A stretch of DNA of 64,000 nucleotides from Rachycentron canadum (taxonomy: Eukaryota > Chordata > Actinopteri > Carangiformes > Rachycentridae): the NCBI GenBank assembly GCA_038496675.1, contig CM076666.1:14885817-14949816 (forward strand). The letters run 5' to 3'. Made by a program: the position numbers and the translations under genes. Below, piece after piece: positions 1 to 11,225 of the stretch (position 1 is the stretch's first letter; every line of letters starts with the position of its first letter). The notes under the pieces are model-generated. The model was not told the origin of the DNA, did no database searches, and worked only from the letters and a program-made list of their open reading frames with translations.

Positions 1-70
1 TCATGTACTCACAGGTGCTTTTGTAGTTTACTGTAGATGAAATATTATTTTTGGTTGTTCCTGTTTTCAG

Positions 71-173
71 AAAGTGGAGCAGTTGTGCAACAAGGGAATT
101 AAGAAGGTCAGTTGTGGAACTCAGTTTTCTGTGGCGTTGGCCTGTGATGGACATGTTTACACATTTGGACAAG
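71..173 (+). CDS. herc1: herc1-like exon: RCC1-like repeat
   Basis: The acceptor CTGTTTTCAG ends at 70 and the donor GT is at 174. The exon encodes KVEQLCNKGIKKVSCGTQF and then the blade strand GHVYTFGQ, typical of an RCC1 repeat. It ends one base into a codon, completed as GAG (Glu) by the next exon. Confidence 0.85.
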
Positions 174-3100
174 GTACATTTCCACATAAAACTAGATTTT
201 AAAAATGTTAACGTAATTTTAGTAATAGTGCTGCTGATGATATTGATGATTGCTGATATACTTGTCTGTAAATTCTGTCTTAATTTACTTTTCTAAACAT
301 CTTAACTTAATGTTGTGTAATTATGTCATAACTTTGAAAAAAAAAAAAAAAAGGTTTTTAACTGCAAAGTATTTGATAGGAAAGACCAATTAAAATAACG
401 CCTTAAAAAACTCATTAAGGATTAATGTTATTAATCTAATTAATCTGCATATACATGATAAAGTATCTAAAACTGCTTGTAGCAATTAAATTGGCCTCCA
501 TTACTGATTGTCACAGTGTAATTTCTTAATGCACTAAGAATTATCCCAGCCACAACTTTTCAAATTTGACACTTTTGACCATTTGTTAAGTCAGTATTTG
601 AAAACGATTTTTCTTTTTGGGTCTTTTGGTTGTGGCTGCAGTCTGTCATAAGGTGCAAGCTTTCTGCTTGTGAACTAGTGTGTTCGTTTTGACAAAAAAG
701 ATGATGTAGAGTGTGTTCTCACATTTTTTATAAATCAATTCACCAGTTTAGTTCAATTTTTTAAAGAAAATAAATATACTATATCATTGGTGTATTTGTA
801 TAACACACTCACAGCCGTTGTGTCATGTGGCTTCCTTGTGTTCATACTTCAGAGCGTCTGATCGGCTTGCCGGACTCCATGCTGAAGAATAAATCCTGCC
901 CCCAGGTGGTGCCATCCCTGGAGGGGATGTTCATAGAGGACATTGCTGTGGGCTGTGAACATGTCCTTGCACTGTCCTCCACTGGAGACGTCTATGCCTG
1001 GGGCTGCAACAGCGAGGGACAGGTAACCAACTTGTTCAAATATTAAATTATGCACTTTGAAGTTTGTTTTCGTTGCACATCAGAAGCACTCCATGCACTG
1101 TACTGTGGGCCTTTACATTTTTGCTCCAGCTTGGTCTTGGACACTCCAACCCAGTGAAGGAGCCCACACTCATAACTGCTCTCCAGGGGAAAAACATCAG
1201 ACAAATCTCTGCTGGCCGCTGCCACAGTTCAGCATGGACCACCCCCTCTACCTCGATCAAAAACTCAGGTACACACACAGTCCGACAGCACCACCTACGA
1301 TCTAAAAAAGAGGATACACATAGAACTCTATTTGTTACCTTCATCTTCAGGTCGTTCTGGAAATATCCAGCTTGGCCTTCCACAGTCAGTCCCTCCTCAG
1401 TACAATACCTTAAAAGACTGCAGCCCTGATGACCTTAGCATGCGGCTTAGAGTGCTCTACCACTTCTCTGATCTCATGTACAAGTCCTGGAGGCTGCTCA
1501 ACCTGGACACCAAGAATCCGGTAATCATTTCTCCCATTTTCTACCCTTCCAATCCAACCAACAAACAAACAAATGAATCGCATAATTTGTTAGTCTTCTC
1601 TCTGCCTCACTATCATTCCTTTAGTGAGATGCCTCACTCACTCCCTCCTATTTTATTTCCCATCCTACCTGACATTCAGGTGTCCACCTCACGTTATAGT
1701 TTAGGGACGACGGCCATCATCCGGGGTGAGCTCAGAGGCCTTCTATCACCCAAGGTCAACACTCTGCCTCTGGTCCGCTCCATTGGCAGAACAATGACCC
1801 AGGGCAAAACGTATGGGCCACAGATTACTGTGAAAAGGATATCCACAAGGTAAGGGTGACCATGATATTTAGTCAGTGGCAAGGTGTGTATGACTTCAGG
1901 GATCAGCTGGCGAAAAACCAGGGAGTAACCAGGGACTATTTCCAACTGTTTAATTTCATGACTTCTAACCACCTTGGTTGTTGTGCATCCATGTTTTCTC
2001 TAAGGCACCTTTGATTGCAGCAGTCTGTTTGTTTTATATATGTTAGCATGTGTCCATCAGTTGATTGATGACCGATGATTGATTATTCCTTCTCTTACAC
2101 TCTCTCACAGAGGGCGTTCAAGCAAGCCCATCTTCGTGCAGATTGCAAAGCAGGTGGTGAGCTTAAATCCTCTGGAGCTTCGGCTACCATCACGAGCCTG
2201 GAAGGTCAAGCTCATTGGAGAGGGAGCCGACGATGCCGGAGGAGTGTTTGATGACACCATCACTGAGATGTGTCAGGTAGGATGGAAAAATTACTCACAG
2301 AAGGTCTAAGAACAACATGGTGTATAATGAACCTGGAATATTCTGCTTTATGTAAAATGTCTCACCAGGAGCTGCAGTCTGGTGTGGTGGATCTTCTGAT
2401 TCATACTCCCAACAGCTTTGCAGATGTGGGCAGTAACACTGACAGGTGTGTAGTCTTCTACTGAACCACCAACCATAACAATAGCATTAAAGTATAACAG
2501 AATATAAGATTTTCAGAAACCATCTTTACCCCTGACCTTGGCTGTGTGAATCTTCCTTTACAGGTTCCTGCTGAACCCAGCAGCACTCTCAGAGGATCAC
2601 ATGGTCCAGTTTCGCTTCCTGGGCATCCTTATGGCTGTGGCCATTCGCACCAAGAAGCCTCTGGACTTACATCTGGCTCCTTGGGTGTGGAAACAAGTTT
2701 GCTCAATGCCACTGGGAGGGCCTGACCTTGAGGAGGTAGACCTGCTCACCTACCGCACCCTCCAAGGCATCCTTCATCTAGAAAACAGTGGAATCACAGA
2801 TGATAATTTCCATGTGGTGAGATGCAAACTGGCTTAATTCATGATTATTCCTACAGATCTTTAACTTTCCAACCTGAAAGATATTTAACTAACATCATAT
2901 TATGCGTCCTGCCTTATCACCTGTCTGAAGATGATCCCATTGGACTCGTTCATGGCCCACAGTGCAGATGGAAGGCTGGTACCTGTGGTTCCTGGAGGTC
3001 AAAACATACCCCTAACCTTTGCCAACCGGACTGATTATGTGGAAAGAGCTCTGGACTACCGACTGCATGAGATGGATTCACAGGTATAAAGGGCTGAATG

Positions 3101-4508
3101 GCCTAAGATGTGTATTTAGCAGAACTTTAGCAGATTGAAATATCAGTGTATAATCTGCAACATATTTACTGAATTCTTATAGGAAACACCTGAATAAAAA
3201 GTCAACATCACATGACTTGACACCCATTGTGCTCTTGTGACTGTCGTAGCGTGTCTCATTAAACAAGGAAGAAGGTTAAGTCTAGCAGTACAAGGGAGTA
3301 GTATTTGAAAAATAACTTTTAACCCTGAGAAAATAGTTCCCTAATGAAACATGCATACAAACACTTTGTATCCTGTGTGACTGGGACATTCACTGAGCAC
3401 AGGAGCGCCTCTTTATATTAGGATGTAAGAAGGACTAAAATAGTGAAGAGATAATACCACAACCAAGTCAAAAGGAACTCAGTCTGAATGAATTTTGATT
3501 ACAAATGAATTCTCTTTAATCTAAAAAGCCACTTGTTCCATGAGCAGAGTAAGGCCAAATTGAAATGTGAATATCTTAGACTTCAATTAGAATTTGGGAA
3601 TTTAAAGAAAATATGATTTTATTTTTTTTTTGAGAAAATAATCAACTGATAAAATTAGTTCTTGCTCTAGTGGAAACATTGACAAATATCTTAAACCTCC
3701 ATTAAACTAATCTCTTTAAAAGGAATTCGCCAAACAGACCTGACTCACACAGACTGTTGTTGTAGTACAATAAGAACTTTGCTAACTTCTCTGCATTCAC
3801 GTTAAACATTCAGTCTACCCAGCAGATTCCATTAGCACCCACTTGACAGCCTGTTTTTTTGTTCCCTTCATCTTATCCTAAGTAGTATCAAAGCTGACGG
3901 TGCTCTGTTGTGTCCAGGTGGCAGCCATCAGAGAGGGCATGTCCACCATCATCCCTGTACCCCTCCTCTCCCTGCTGACAGCACAGCAGCTGGAGCAGCT
4001 GGTCTGTGGCCTGCCTGAGGTCTCTGTTGAGGTGCTGAAAAAGCTGGTGCGTTACCGTGACATCACCGAGAGCCACCAGCTCATTGGCTGGTTTTGGCAG
4101 AGCTTGGAGGAGTTCACCAATGAGGAGAGGGTGCTGTTCCTGCGTTTCGTCTCTGGCAGGTCCAGGTTGCCTTCCAACCCGGCTGATATCACACAGAAGT
4201 TCCAAATCATCAAGGTTGACAGGGTAAGGCCATTGCTAATGAAGTAATTAGCCTCTTTACAAGAACAAATACTAATAGTGATACTAATACTAATAAGAGT
4301 CCCCCTTTATCATCTCCTCCAGCCTGTCAACGGCCTCCCTACTGCTCAGACCTGCTTCTTCCTGCTACGTCTGCCCCCATACACAAGTCAGGCTATCCTC
4401 GCTGAGCGTCTGCGTTACTCCATCCACAACTGCCCCTCTATCGACATGGACAACTACATGCTGACCCACAACACTGACCCAGCAGACAGCTCTGACACCG
4501 AGGACTAA
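71..4508 (+). CDS. herc1: HERC1-family HECT E3 ubiquitin ligase, 3' part (11 exons)
   Basis: C-terminal 630 residues of a giant HECT ubiquitin ligase; the 5' part of the gene lies before the window. Coding exons are 71-173, 853-1022, 1130-1268, 1351-1520, 1680-1849, 2111-2276, 2369-2445, 2564-2816, 2931-3083, 3918-4223 and 4323-4508. All visible introns are GT-AG and the phases join without a frameshift. Residues 1 to about 137 are the end of an RCC1-like domain (GHVYTFGQ, GDVYAWG, ISAGRCHSSAW). A linker follows with LYHFSDLMYKSWRLLNL. The HECT domain spans about residue 257 to the end, with GADDAGGVFDDT, FLGILMAVAIRTKKPLDLHL and the thioester motif TAQTCFF, whose Cys is residue 580. HECT ligases take ubiquitin from E2 onto this Cys and pass it to substrate. 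Order and wording match HERC1 rather than HERC2 or the small HERCs, but the match is clearly imperfect, so a HERC1 paralog is likely rather than the strict ortholog. Confidence 0.88.
174..852 (+). other. herc1-like intron with A-tract
   Basis: This 679-base GT-AG intron is AT-rich. It contains an A-tract at about 338-352 and an out-of-frame run-on from the upstream exon to 296. I see no other gene or clear repeat in it. Confidence 0.7.
853..1022 (+). CDS. herc1: herc1-like exon: RCC1-like repeat
   Basis: The acceptor AG is at 851-852 and the donor GTAACC follows 1022. It encodes ERLIGLPDSM, then GMFIEDIAVGCEHVLALSS and GDVYAWGCNSEGQ. This is a full RCC1 blade with the conserved GCEH and WG turns. 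It ends in phase 0. Confidence 0.87.
1130..1268 (+). CDS. herc1: herc1-like exon: last RCC1-like repeat
   Basis: The acceptor TTGCTCCAG ends at 1129 and the donor GTACAC follows 1268. It encodes LGLGHSNPVKEPTLI, LQGKNIRQISAGRCHSSAW and a Ser/Thr-rich tail. This closes the RCC1-like propeller before the linker to HECT. It ends one base into a Gly codon. Confidence 0.87.
1351..1520 (+). CDS. herc1: herc1-like exon: RLD-HECT linker
   Basis: The acceptor TCATCTTCAG ends at 1350 and the donor GTAATC follows 1520. It encodes IQLGLPQSVPPQYNTLKD, then LYHFSDLMYKSWRLLNL. This helical linker is characteristic of HERC1 between its second RCC1-like domain and HECT. It is the main reason for choosing HERC1 over HERC2. 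Confidence 0.87.
1680..1849 (+). CDS. herc1: herc1-like exon: linker to HECT
   Basis: The acceptor GACATTCAG ends at 1679 and the donor GTAAGG follows 1849. It encodes LPLVRSIGRTMTQGKTYGPQ and ITVKRISTR, where the last Arg codon is split with the next exon. It is the third 170-base exon in this gene end. Confidence 0.86.
2111..2276 (+). CDS. herc1: herc1-like exon: HECT N-lobe start
   Basis: The acceptor TCTCTCACAG ends at 2110 and the donor GTAGGA follows 2276. It encodes KPIFVQIAKQVVSLNPLELR, then RAWKVKLIGEGADDAGGVFD and DTITEMCQ. The GEGADDAGGVFDD run is the start of the HECT N-lobe. Confidence 0.88.
2369..2445 (+). CDS. herc1: herc1-like exon: HECT N-lobe
   Basis: A short 77-base exon with acceptor CTCACCAG before it and donor GTGTGT after it. 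It encodes ELQSGVVDLLIHTPNSF and ADVGSNTD, and ends two bases into an Arg codon. Confidence 0.83.
2564..2816 (+). CDS. herc1: herc1-like exon: HECT N-lobe
   Basis: The acceptor TTTACAG ends at 2563 and the donor GTGAGA follows 2816. It encodes FLLNPAALSEDHMVQFRFLG, ILMAVAIRTKKPLDLHLAP and the acidic EEVDLLTYRTLQGIL. The E2-facing N-lobe of HECT ligases carries this pattern (FLG, A, LDLHL). Confidence 0.88.
2931..3083 (+). CDS. herc1: herc1-like exon: HECT N-lobe
   Basis: Exactly 51 codons, phase 0 on both sides, with CTGTCTGAAG before it and donor GTATAA after it. It begins MIPLDSFMAHSADGRLVPVV and continues PGGQNIPLTFANRTDYVERA. The Met is internal, not a start. The acceptor has a weak pyrimidine tract. 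Confidence 0.85.
3084..3917 (+). other. herc1-like intron, largest in the gene end
   Basis: This 834-base GT-AG intron has a T-tract near 3621-3631. I find no exon-like conserved frame and no recognisable repeat. It separates the two phase-0 HECT exons. Confidence 0.7.
3918..4223 (+). CDS. herc1: herc1-like exon: HECT N-lobe to C-lobe hinge
   Basis: Exactly 102 codons between GTGTCCAG and donor GTAAGG. It encodes VAAIREGMSTIIPVPLLSLL, EQLVCGLPEVSVEVLKKLVR, WFWQSLEEFTNEERVLFLRF and VSGRSRLP. The FTNEERVLFLRFVSGRSRLP run is the HECT signature before the catalytic C-lobe. Confidence 0.9.
4323..4508 (+). CDS. herc1: herc1-like last coding exon: HECT C-lobe with catalytic Cys
   Basis: The acceptor CAG is at 4320-4322 and the stop TAA at 4506-4508. 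It encodes LPTAQTCFFLLRLPPY, where the Cys (TGC, 4353-4355) is the expected ubiquitin-thioester residue. It then encodes LAERLRYSIHNC and a polar, acidic end, DPADSSDTED. The domain is complete and unbroken, so the ligase is expected to be active. Confidence 0.9.
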   Translation, partial: PVNGLPTAQTCFFLLRLPPYTSQAILAERLRYSIHNCPSIDMDNYMLTHNTDPADSSDTED

Positions 4509-4644
4509 AGCAGAAAAGCTGCGGTGAACAGGGCGATGAATGTATCTTCTCTGATGCCATGAACATTATGCACTGAACACAGATTTTTATTCGCCAAACC
4601 CGTATGGTAGTGTACTGTTTATATGTTTGTTGATTCAAAGATAT

Positions 4645-4716
4645 CTGTAGTTTTGATTTTCCAACTGTGCAAGGTGTTGTAATTATTGCAGTGTGTACTC
4701 TGAATCAAAACTACAG
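4645..4716. repeat. Perfect 14-bp inverted repeat in the 3' UTR
   Basis: CTGTAGTTTTGATT (4645-4658) is repeated as its exact reverse complement AATCAAAACTACAG (4703-4716), with a 44-base spacer. In RNA it could form a stem-loop about 130 bases upstream of the polyadenylation signal. It could instead be the remnant of a tiny inverted-repeat element; no clear target-site duplication is visible. Confidence 0.75.
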
Positions 4717-4836
4717 GGATACAAATACAAATAAGATTTTAAAAATATAGGTGATGAAGCCACAGTAAAAGAGTTAATGTGCCTGTTTGATTGAGAATAT
4801 GTAACAACCTGTCACACATAGGCAGTATTATTGTAA

Positions 4837-4842
4837 AATAAA
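4837..4842 (+). terminator. Polyadenylation signal AATAAA
   Basis: A canonical AATAAA lies 329 bases after the stop codon. A GT-rich stretch (GTGGTGTACTGTAG) about 25-40 bases downstream is a suitable downstream element. A second cluster (AAATAAATAAA) near 5048-5058 could serve a longer transcript. Confidence 0.7.
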
Positions 4843-7800
4843 GAGTGTTTAAATAAGGAAGGGCCGTGGTGTACTGTAGTTGAAATTTCTGCTTGCGCAT
4901 TTTTGTTTCTTTATTTGTTTCTCACCATACACATCGGTGGTTTCACAAAGCAGATACCATCACTTTCAGGTTGTTAGTTAATTTGTTATTAGATTAAAAC
5001 AAAAGCTTGCTTGTCTTAGTTTACGGGCAAAGAATGACTGACAAGAGAAATAAATAAACATCTAAGAAGATTCGGAGAGATTCAGAGAGTCTGAGTAATC
5101 ATGTTACACTGTGTGTTATGAGTTAGTAGGGTGAATATAACTCAATCACATACACTATTTTTCTCAGAATGAGTCCTCTGACAATTTCATCTCTGCACTA
5201 TATCTTCCACCTGTTCAGTTGTACTATTTCTTGTTAATTTCGTTCCTCCACATTCTAAAGGTATTTTTAACAAAGTATTGGTGGAGACACAGTGAATTAA
5301 ATTTATTGATTTTATAGTAATTTACCTTAATTAGTTTGCAAACCAATCTCAGAGAATCTGGGTTAACTCCTGCGCTCTCTGAGGAAACTCGCTGTCTGAA
5401 AGCTGCAAGAAAAATAAATTCCATTAAAATGGGTATGTTTTTATCAATTATCAGTTGGCATGCTCTGATTGGCTCTGAAAAAGGCAGAAATTAAACAATC
5501 AGAGCAGAACATTATCCACCAGCTTTAACAGCAGAAAGACATAAGCTTCTTCTAAACTCAGAACAGAAATCTAACTGGAAACATCATCTTTGGTCTGGCA
5601 GTCAGTCAAACTTCTCTGAATCATGTACCACAAATGAGGGCACTTCAGAATTATTGGTAGTGAAAAGGCCTAAGGAGTTCATATAAGTGATATTTGCTAA
5701 TTATGAAAGAAACATGCTGAAATTACCCAAAGGTACTTAAATAAACATTTTAGTTGCACGTTGTATCAATAATTGCATTTATATTACGCAGCGAGACACA
5801 CTGGCTTTTTCCCCAGGCTGTACAAGGTGGCATATTTATTATCTGTCTTTAAAAACTAGAAATGAAATATTGTACAGCATGATACATGACATTTATCAAG
5901 TGACACTCCAGCTCTAAAGTGAGCCATAAATAAGCCATAACTGAATAAGCAACAATCAAATTTAATGTTGGGGGATAAAAACTTACAGCTTTATCTACTG
6001 AGAGTTTATCAATCAAAAACTAATCTTCATCGGGGGCAAGCAAACAACCTCACAACTGTCAAAATTTTGATCAAGGACATACATGACAACTCTTCCAAAG
6101 GAGCCCCATCCACTTCAAACCAGTGATAAGAGCACAGACTAATGCACAAATACAGGAATTTGTCATGTGACATAATGTCCCAACAAAAATGATGCGTTTA
6201 TGTATGACCTCATCTTTCAGAGCAAGATGCTGATTGACACAATGGGTTTTCAGGGTCTTTTTTTTATTATTACAATTCCATTTATGGATTGCAAACAACA
6301 CACAAAGCTACAACTTCCCTCATTACAAAAAGAGGACTTAATTAAGTTCCCCTGAGTCTAATGCTGTCCTGAGTCAGCACCGCTGGTGAGTCTGCAATTT
6401 GTCTGTGCTAGTGAGAGGCACGTCTGCTGTGACCTTATTAACCATCTGTTTCCCCGTGTGCGCTGTGGCCACTAAGACAGAATACAAACTGCAGCCCTGC
6501 AGCTGAGAGAGGGAGGCTTTTTCATGAGAGACCTTGCCTGGTATAAATATAACATACATCCATCAACTTAACTAGTACACAAATTTGGGGAAAAAAAGAC
6601 GATGTCAGGAATTTGCTTCACATGTGTGTTTACATCTGAATTAGACAGCCTGGATTCTACCTGTTATTTCCACTGTGACTCAGATATGAATTTGGGTATA
6701 ATATATTACATACTATTGCAAATGTGTGTAGTTTACATGGGTAATTAAGGAGTGTGCATTTAAATGACTCTAAGCTATATTGTAAATACAACAACAAACA
6801 AAAATATCCTGGTAGCAATTAAATACACTGACTTTTACTTTGTCTACAGCAGTTAGGGCATTAGTTTTACTGCTCAGGAGGATGAAATAAGAGTTAAGAT
6901 GACTAAATATTTGTTTGAATTACAGAAATAAATTGTAGCTTACCTTGCATCTGAATTATAATATTTTCTGTAAGGGGTATCTGATCATTTTCAGATATTA
7001 AACCTTGTATAAACATCATCATAAACATCTGTACTCAATTTGTTGTATAAGTCAATGTCTTAAAATTCATATTTTACAAAGAGCAATATAATTTATAAAT
7101 TTAATTTTAATTATCAAAGTATGAACAGACCTGTTTATGATTATGTAATGCATCCTATTCCCACAGGAGGGCAGTGTGGCTGTTGCGCGTAGATGTTCCA
7201 CTGCACAAAGCAAGTTCAGGATAGCACTGAGAATAAGCAGAGATCATTAGTGCGTGCGCACAGACACACACACATACACATAAAGAGATCTTGTATAGCT
7301 GATGATGCATGTCACTGTCATCTGATCTCTGTCACACTGTTTCTCCCAATCAGCTGGTTTGATCTGTACAACTGGATGACAACATACTGGATGACAAACA
7401 GCATGTGATCAAATTACCCCAACAATACACCTTTTCAAATCTGAGTAACACTGGCACATTGACGCATGGATCTCCTTTTAGACTGAGAGATTATATATAG
7501 TGCCAAAGAAGTGCAGCTGGTCTTATAATTTACATCATGAAAAGTGCTGCTTGTGTGTCACCTCTCTAACTAGGCCAGCTATGTTTGTGCAATTCACAAG
7601 TTTCAAATAGTCACATGGTTTTCTCCACTTAACCCATTAAAAATCTGATATTTGGCTTTGTGAAGACAGGAGTGCAGCACTGTTGGTCAATCATATCAAC
7701 TCAGACTGTTATTCAGTGGGTGACATGAATTAAAGCAGCACTGTGAAAAGAGAGTGGGGCTGACATAATTTAATACACTGCATGGGAGCAAGTCAGCATA

Positions 7801-7867
7801 ACTAGTGTGGTAGCTGTGCAGCAAGCATTCATTCACAGAGAGTGTAAATGAGATTTGTCTTAGACTT

Positions 7868-7965
7868 TCATATGCAGTGTTGGGGAAGCTGCTTTGAAAT
7901 ATACCAATTACTTTACACCGGTAGTAGTTGACACATTGCAAAACTAACCTCGGGAGGAATCTAGT
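7868..7965. repeat. Possible fragment of a dispersed fish repeat
   Basis: It begins CAGTGTTGGGGAAGCTGCTT and continues with an AATTACTTTA-type stretch. This resembles a widespread teleost repeat opening with 'gtgttggggaa' and followed by degenerate acttt/aagt units. The match is from memory and short. Confidence 0.35.
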
Positions 7966-10119
7966 TAACAATCTTGTGAACAGAACATACGTGAACCAAA
8001 AAAATAAAATACCTCACTCTTAATGGGAAAGTGCTGGAATGTCAGCTTTGGTTTTGTATACGGTAAATGCTAAAGTATGGCCATGGGGATTCTTCCTCCG
8101 GCTGAGATTCTGAAGGTTTATCTGTGATGATGTCAGCATGTGAGCACTGAGCAACGCCCGCCCTTGGCTTTCGCACGAGTTACACAAAGGTCAAGAGTGT
8201 GGTGGTGACTGCCTGACAAATGCAGGGCTAGTCGATGGATGTTCAGTTACAGTGGAGGAGCAATGGTAAAATAGAGATTTAAAGTCATTTCTTTCTTCTT
8301 AAATTGTTTGTAGTTTCAGTGGTTAATTACAAATCACTATGCACATTTGGATGTGGTTGAACTGGTACTGCTAAATGTAGTTATACTATTAGTTTAACCC
8401 CATGTGGTTCACTACTTCCCAGCACTGTGCATGTGCTGAAATGAATTAAATTAATGATCATGCAGTTCATCAATCTCCCTTTATTTGCTATGCAAGACAT
8501 CCCATTTCTGAGCCCGCACAATTACACTCTGCATTGATAGGTGTACAGTATAACAGTGCTACCGTGTTAAAACAACAGTTTTGGAATTAGTCTTGGTCTC
8601 TTAGAACAATTATATTCAATAGTTGATTAAATATGAAGCTGCCACCAGGAGATAGTTAGCCAAGCCAAAGACTGCAGACAGGGAAACCGCTTACTATCCA
8701 ATATGTCATTTGTTAAATCTGTACAAATACTGATTTGTAAAATGCTACTCCACGATAGAACATATAGTTTGTTGCAGGGCAACTTTATTTGTCAGTGACT
8801 GAAAAATAAATTATCAATACTATGGTTATATTAATAACAACTTGGTCTAAGTTGGGGCGAAATCATGGTTAAATCATATACATAAAAAAGTAGTTTTTAA
8901 CTTGAACCTAAACTACTACTACTACTTGCTATGAACATCCTCCTCTTTTCCTCTGTGTTTTAGTTGTATTATGATCACGTTCATGCATCAACAGAGTAGA
9001 TAATCACCATATTGACAGTTACCCTCATCCATTTCATTAAATCCTGAAGCGTTTGCTTTGGAAACCCCTGGGCAAAATAAAATACAGCTAGCTTCACTAA
9101 GCTTGCCAATATTTTTTACATGTCCAAGTAAAATGGCAATACCACAAAAGAAAGAGTGAAGCTTTTCAAATGATATGTTTTTATTTCTCTTTTTTCATGC
9201 TGTTTCTCTTCAGCTCTCTCAAGGTGAGAAATGCAGGTAATAGATTGTTCATTGCATTTTCCACTGGAAGAATATGAAGCCCTTCAAGATTAAAAATGAA
9301 AACTGTAATAATGTGGAAACTAAAAGTGAATAATGACGGACAATTAGGTGCATGTACACAAATATAAATTAAATGTCAAGAGAGTTAAAAGGTGACAGTG
9401 ATTTTTAATCTGAGCCTTGCAAATGTGGCAGTGACCACCTGTTGTATTTAGCATTTAGGCTCTGGAAATGAACTGAGCTAAAAGGTTTAATGCTTCAGCT
9501 TCAGTTTTATTCCAGATTATATTTTGCAAAAACACTGAAAAATTTTTATTGGAAGTAAAATATTTTTCACAACTGCAGAGAATGAGGCAGGTCTCTCCAT
9601 CTTGAATTTTTAGTGAGTCAAAAGAAGGTATGACCTACATAGTCTTACTGAGGCAGGGAATGTGACTGGTCACCTGATCCCCCCCTCCAAAATCAGAGAG
9701 GCTCATTCCATCTAGATAGTGACAATAGATGAGGGTGCTGTAAAAACAAGGGCACTTGAGTGCGGGTCAATGAATTGCTGAGGTAATGCGTCGATGTGAT
9801 GTGTGCCTGGGCTGCTAAGGGCTTGTTTGAGTATCTTAGCTGGCACCTTTTCTTCTCTTATTACAGGACAGGCAGAGTGTGACCCATGTACCTCAGAGAC
9901 ATTTAAGACTCTGATACGGTTTCAGTCAGTGATGTGATATGGACGTGCTTGCCTGCCTGCCAATTGACATTCAGGTTGTTGTGATACGTGCGAGATGGAT
10001 GACAGGAAGGAGATGAGGACATGGTGAAAGGCTGTGGGTCTGATTTACAGTTTGGTAAATGTGGGTCAACATTTACAGTATCTGGAGCATTTCCAGCAGT
10101 TTGGAGAATACACTTATTA

Positions 10120-10560
10120 GCAGGGAGTGAGCTTAGCATTGCTTAGCGCAAAGAGTAGAGGCCGAAACTTTGGACAGAGGTAAACAAGACTAAAGCTCAC
10201 CTTGCATCATTTGCACAAAATTCACTACTGGAAACATTGTTTGCCTCCAACAGCAATAACTTTGTTATGTCCATTCAATCTCACTACTTCTTCCATTACT
10301 CACTTTAAGATAACGAAACAGATTCAAAATCTCCAGGATATGTTTTATTCTAAACATGAACTCACAACACATCCAAAATTCACATAGTGTCTCTCTGAGC
10401 ACACAGTAATAGTCCCCACCAATGCTATTGATTCTGTGAGGCTGTATATTAGTGACTGCATATCCGTGGTTTGGGCTAAATGCTACAACTAGCATGCTAA
10501 CATGCTTGAATTGATTATATTCAGGTGGTGATGTTTAGCTGGTCATTTGTTCATTAGGTG
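10120..10560. repeat. Decayed dispersed repeat fragments ('gcttagca/gctagcatgctaac' type)
   Basis: GAGCTTAGCATTGCTTAGCG (about 10127-10146) and CTAGCATGCTAACATGCT (about 10489-10506) followed by GTGATGTTTAGC resemble two very common teleost repeat texts. The stretch between them, about 10150-10480, shows nothing I can assign. Confidence 0.4.
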
Positions 10561-10643
10561 GATTTTGTTACCATCAAACGGAGCTGCTCTAACTCTTTCT
10601 TTCATGCAAAGCTAACTGACAGCTGGCTAAGTGGTATTGCTCT

Positions 10644-10757
10644 TATATATATATATATATACATATATATATACATATATACATATATATATATACACAT
10701 ATACATATATATACACATATACATATACATATATATATACACATATACATATACATA

Positions 10758-10792
<35 letters not shown>

Positions 10793-10912
10793 CATACATA
10801 TATATATATACATACATACATATATATATACATACATACATATATATATATATATACATACATATACACAAACACACACACATATATGTGTATATATACA
10901 TACACACATATA
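10644..10912. repeat. Long TA/CA compound microsatellite
   Basis: About 270 bases of alternating purine-pyrimidine sequence made of TATA, TACATA and CACA units. The open frames on both strands here are repeat artefacts of Tyr/Ile/His type and not genes. Alternating TA/CA tracts of this length tend to adopt unusual DNA structure and to vary in length. Confidence 0.95.
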
Positions 10913-11198
10913 TTAATTCTAATTCATTTGTGCTTTCAATTTAGAAATTTCAAATTGAAATTTTATCATTTAAACAAAAATAAGACTACTACTTATTGAA
11001 ACAACAATGTTCAAAGAAACCAACCCTACCAGTCCTGTGCTTTTCATGCACTTGAATGCATCATAATGAGCAGCTGACACCTGTCCAAACCTTTAACACT
11101 GAAACTTCTCCATTAGAGACTCAGACACTTAACCCACTTTTAGATAATTAGTTGACTCAATGTGAACTAAACTGCAGTAGTTTGGTAAAATTCAACAN

Positions 11199-11225
11199 TA
11201 TATATATATATATATATATATATAT
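11199..11225. repeat. TA microsatellite with an unresolved base
   Basis: A (TA)n run preceded by a single N at 11198 and followed by a T-tract at 11232-11244. The N suggests assembly uncertainty about the tract length. Confidence 0.9.

Larger units (their letters stand above)
4509..4865 (+). other. herc1: herc1-like 3' UTR
   Basis: About 350 AT-rich bases from the stop codon to the presumed cleavage region. It contains a 14-bp perfect inverted repeat at 4645-4658 and 4703-4716. The 3' boundary is inferred from the polyadenylation signal and is not proven. Confidence 0.65.

Noticed and set aside
6363..6386. GCTGTCC and TCAGCACC close together, REST-like halves
   Set aside because: The half-sites are in the wrong relative orientation for an RE1.
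7158..7180. CCCACAGGAGGGCAGTG, CTCF-like
   Set aside because: The spacing between the CAG and GGC parts is one base too long for the CTCF core.
10558..10999. Several overlapping frames rich in Tyr, Ile, His and Thr on both strands
   Set aside because: They are translations of the TA/CA microsatellite and not genes.
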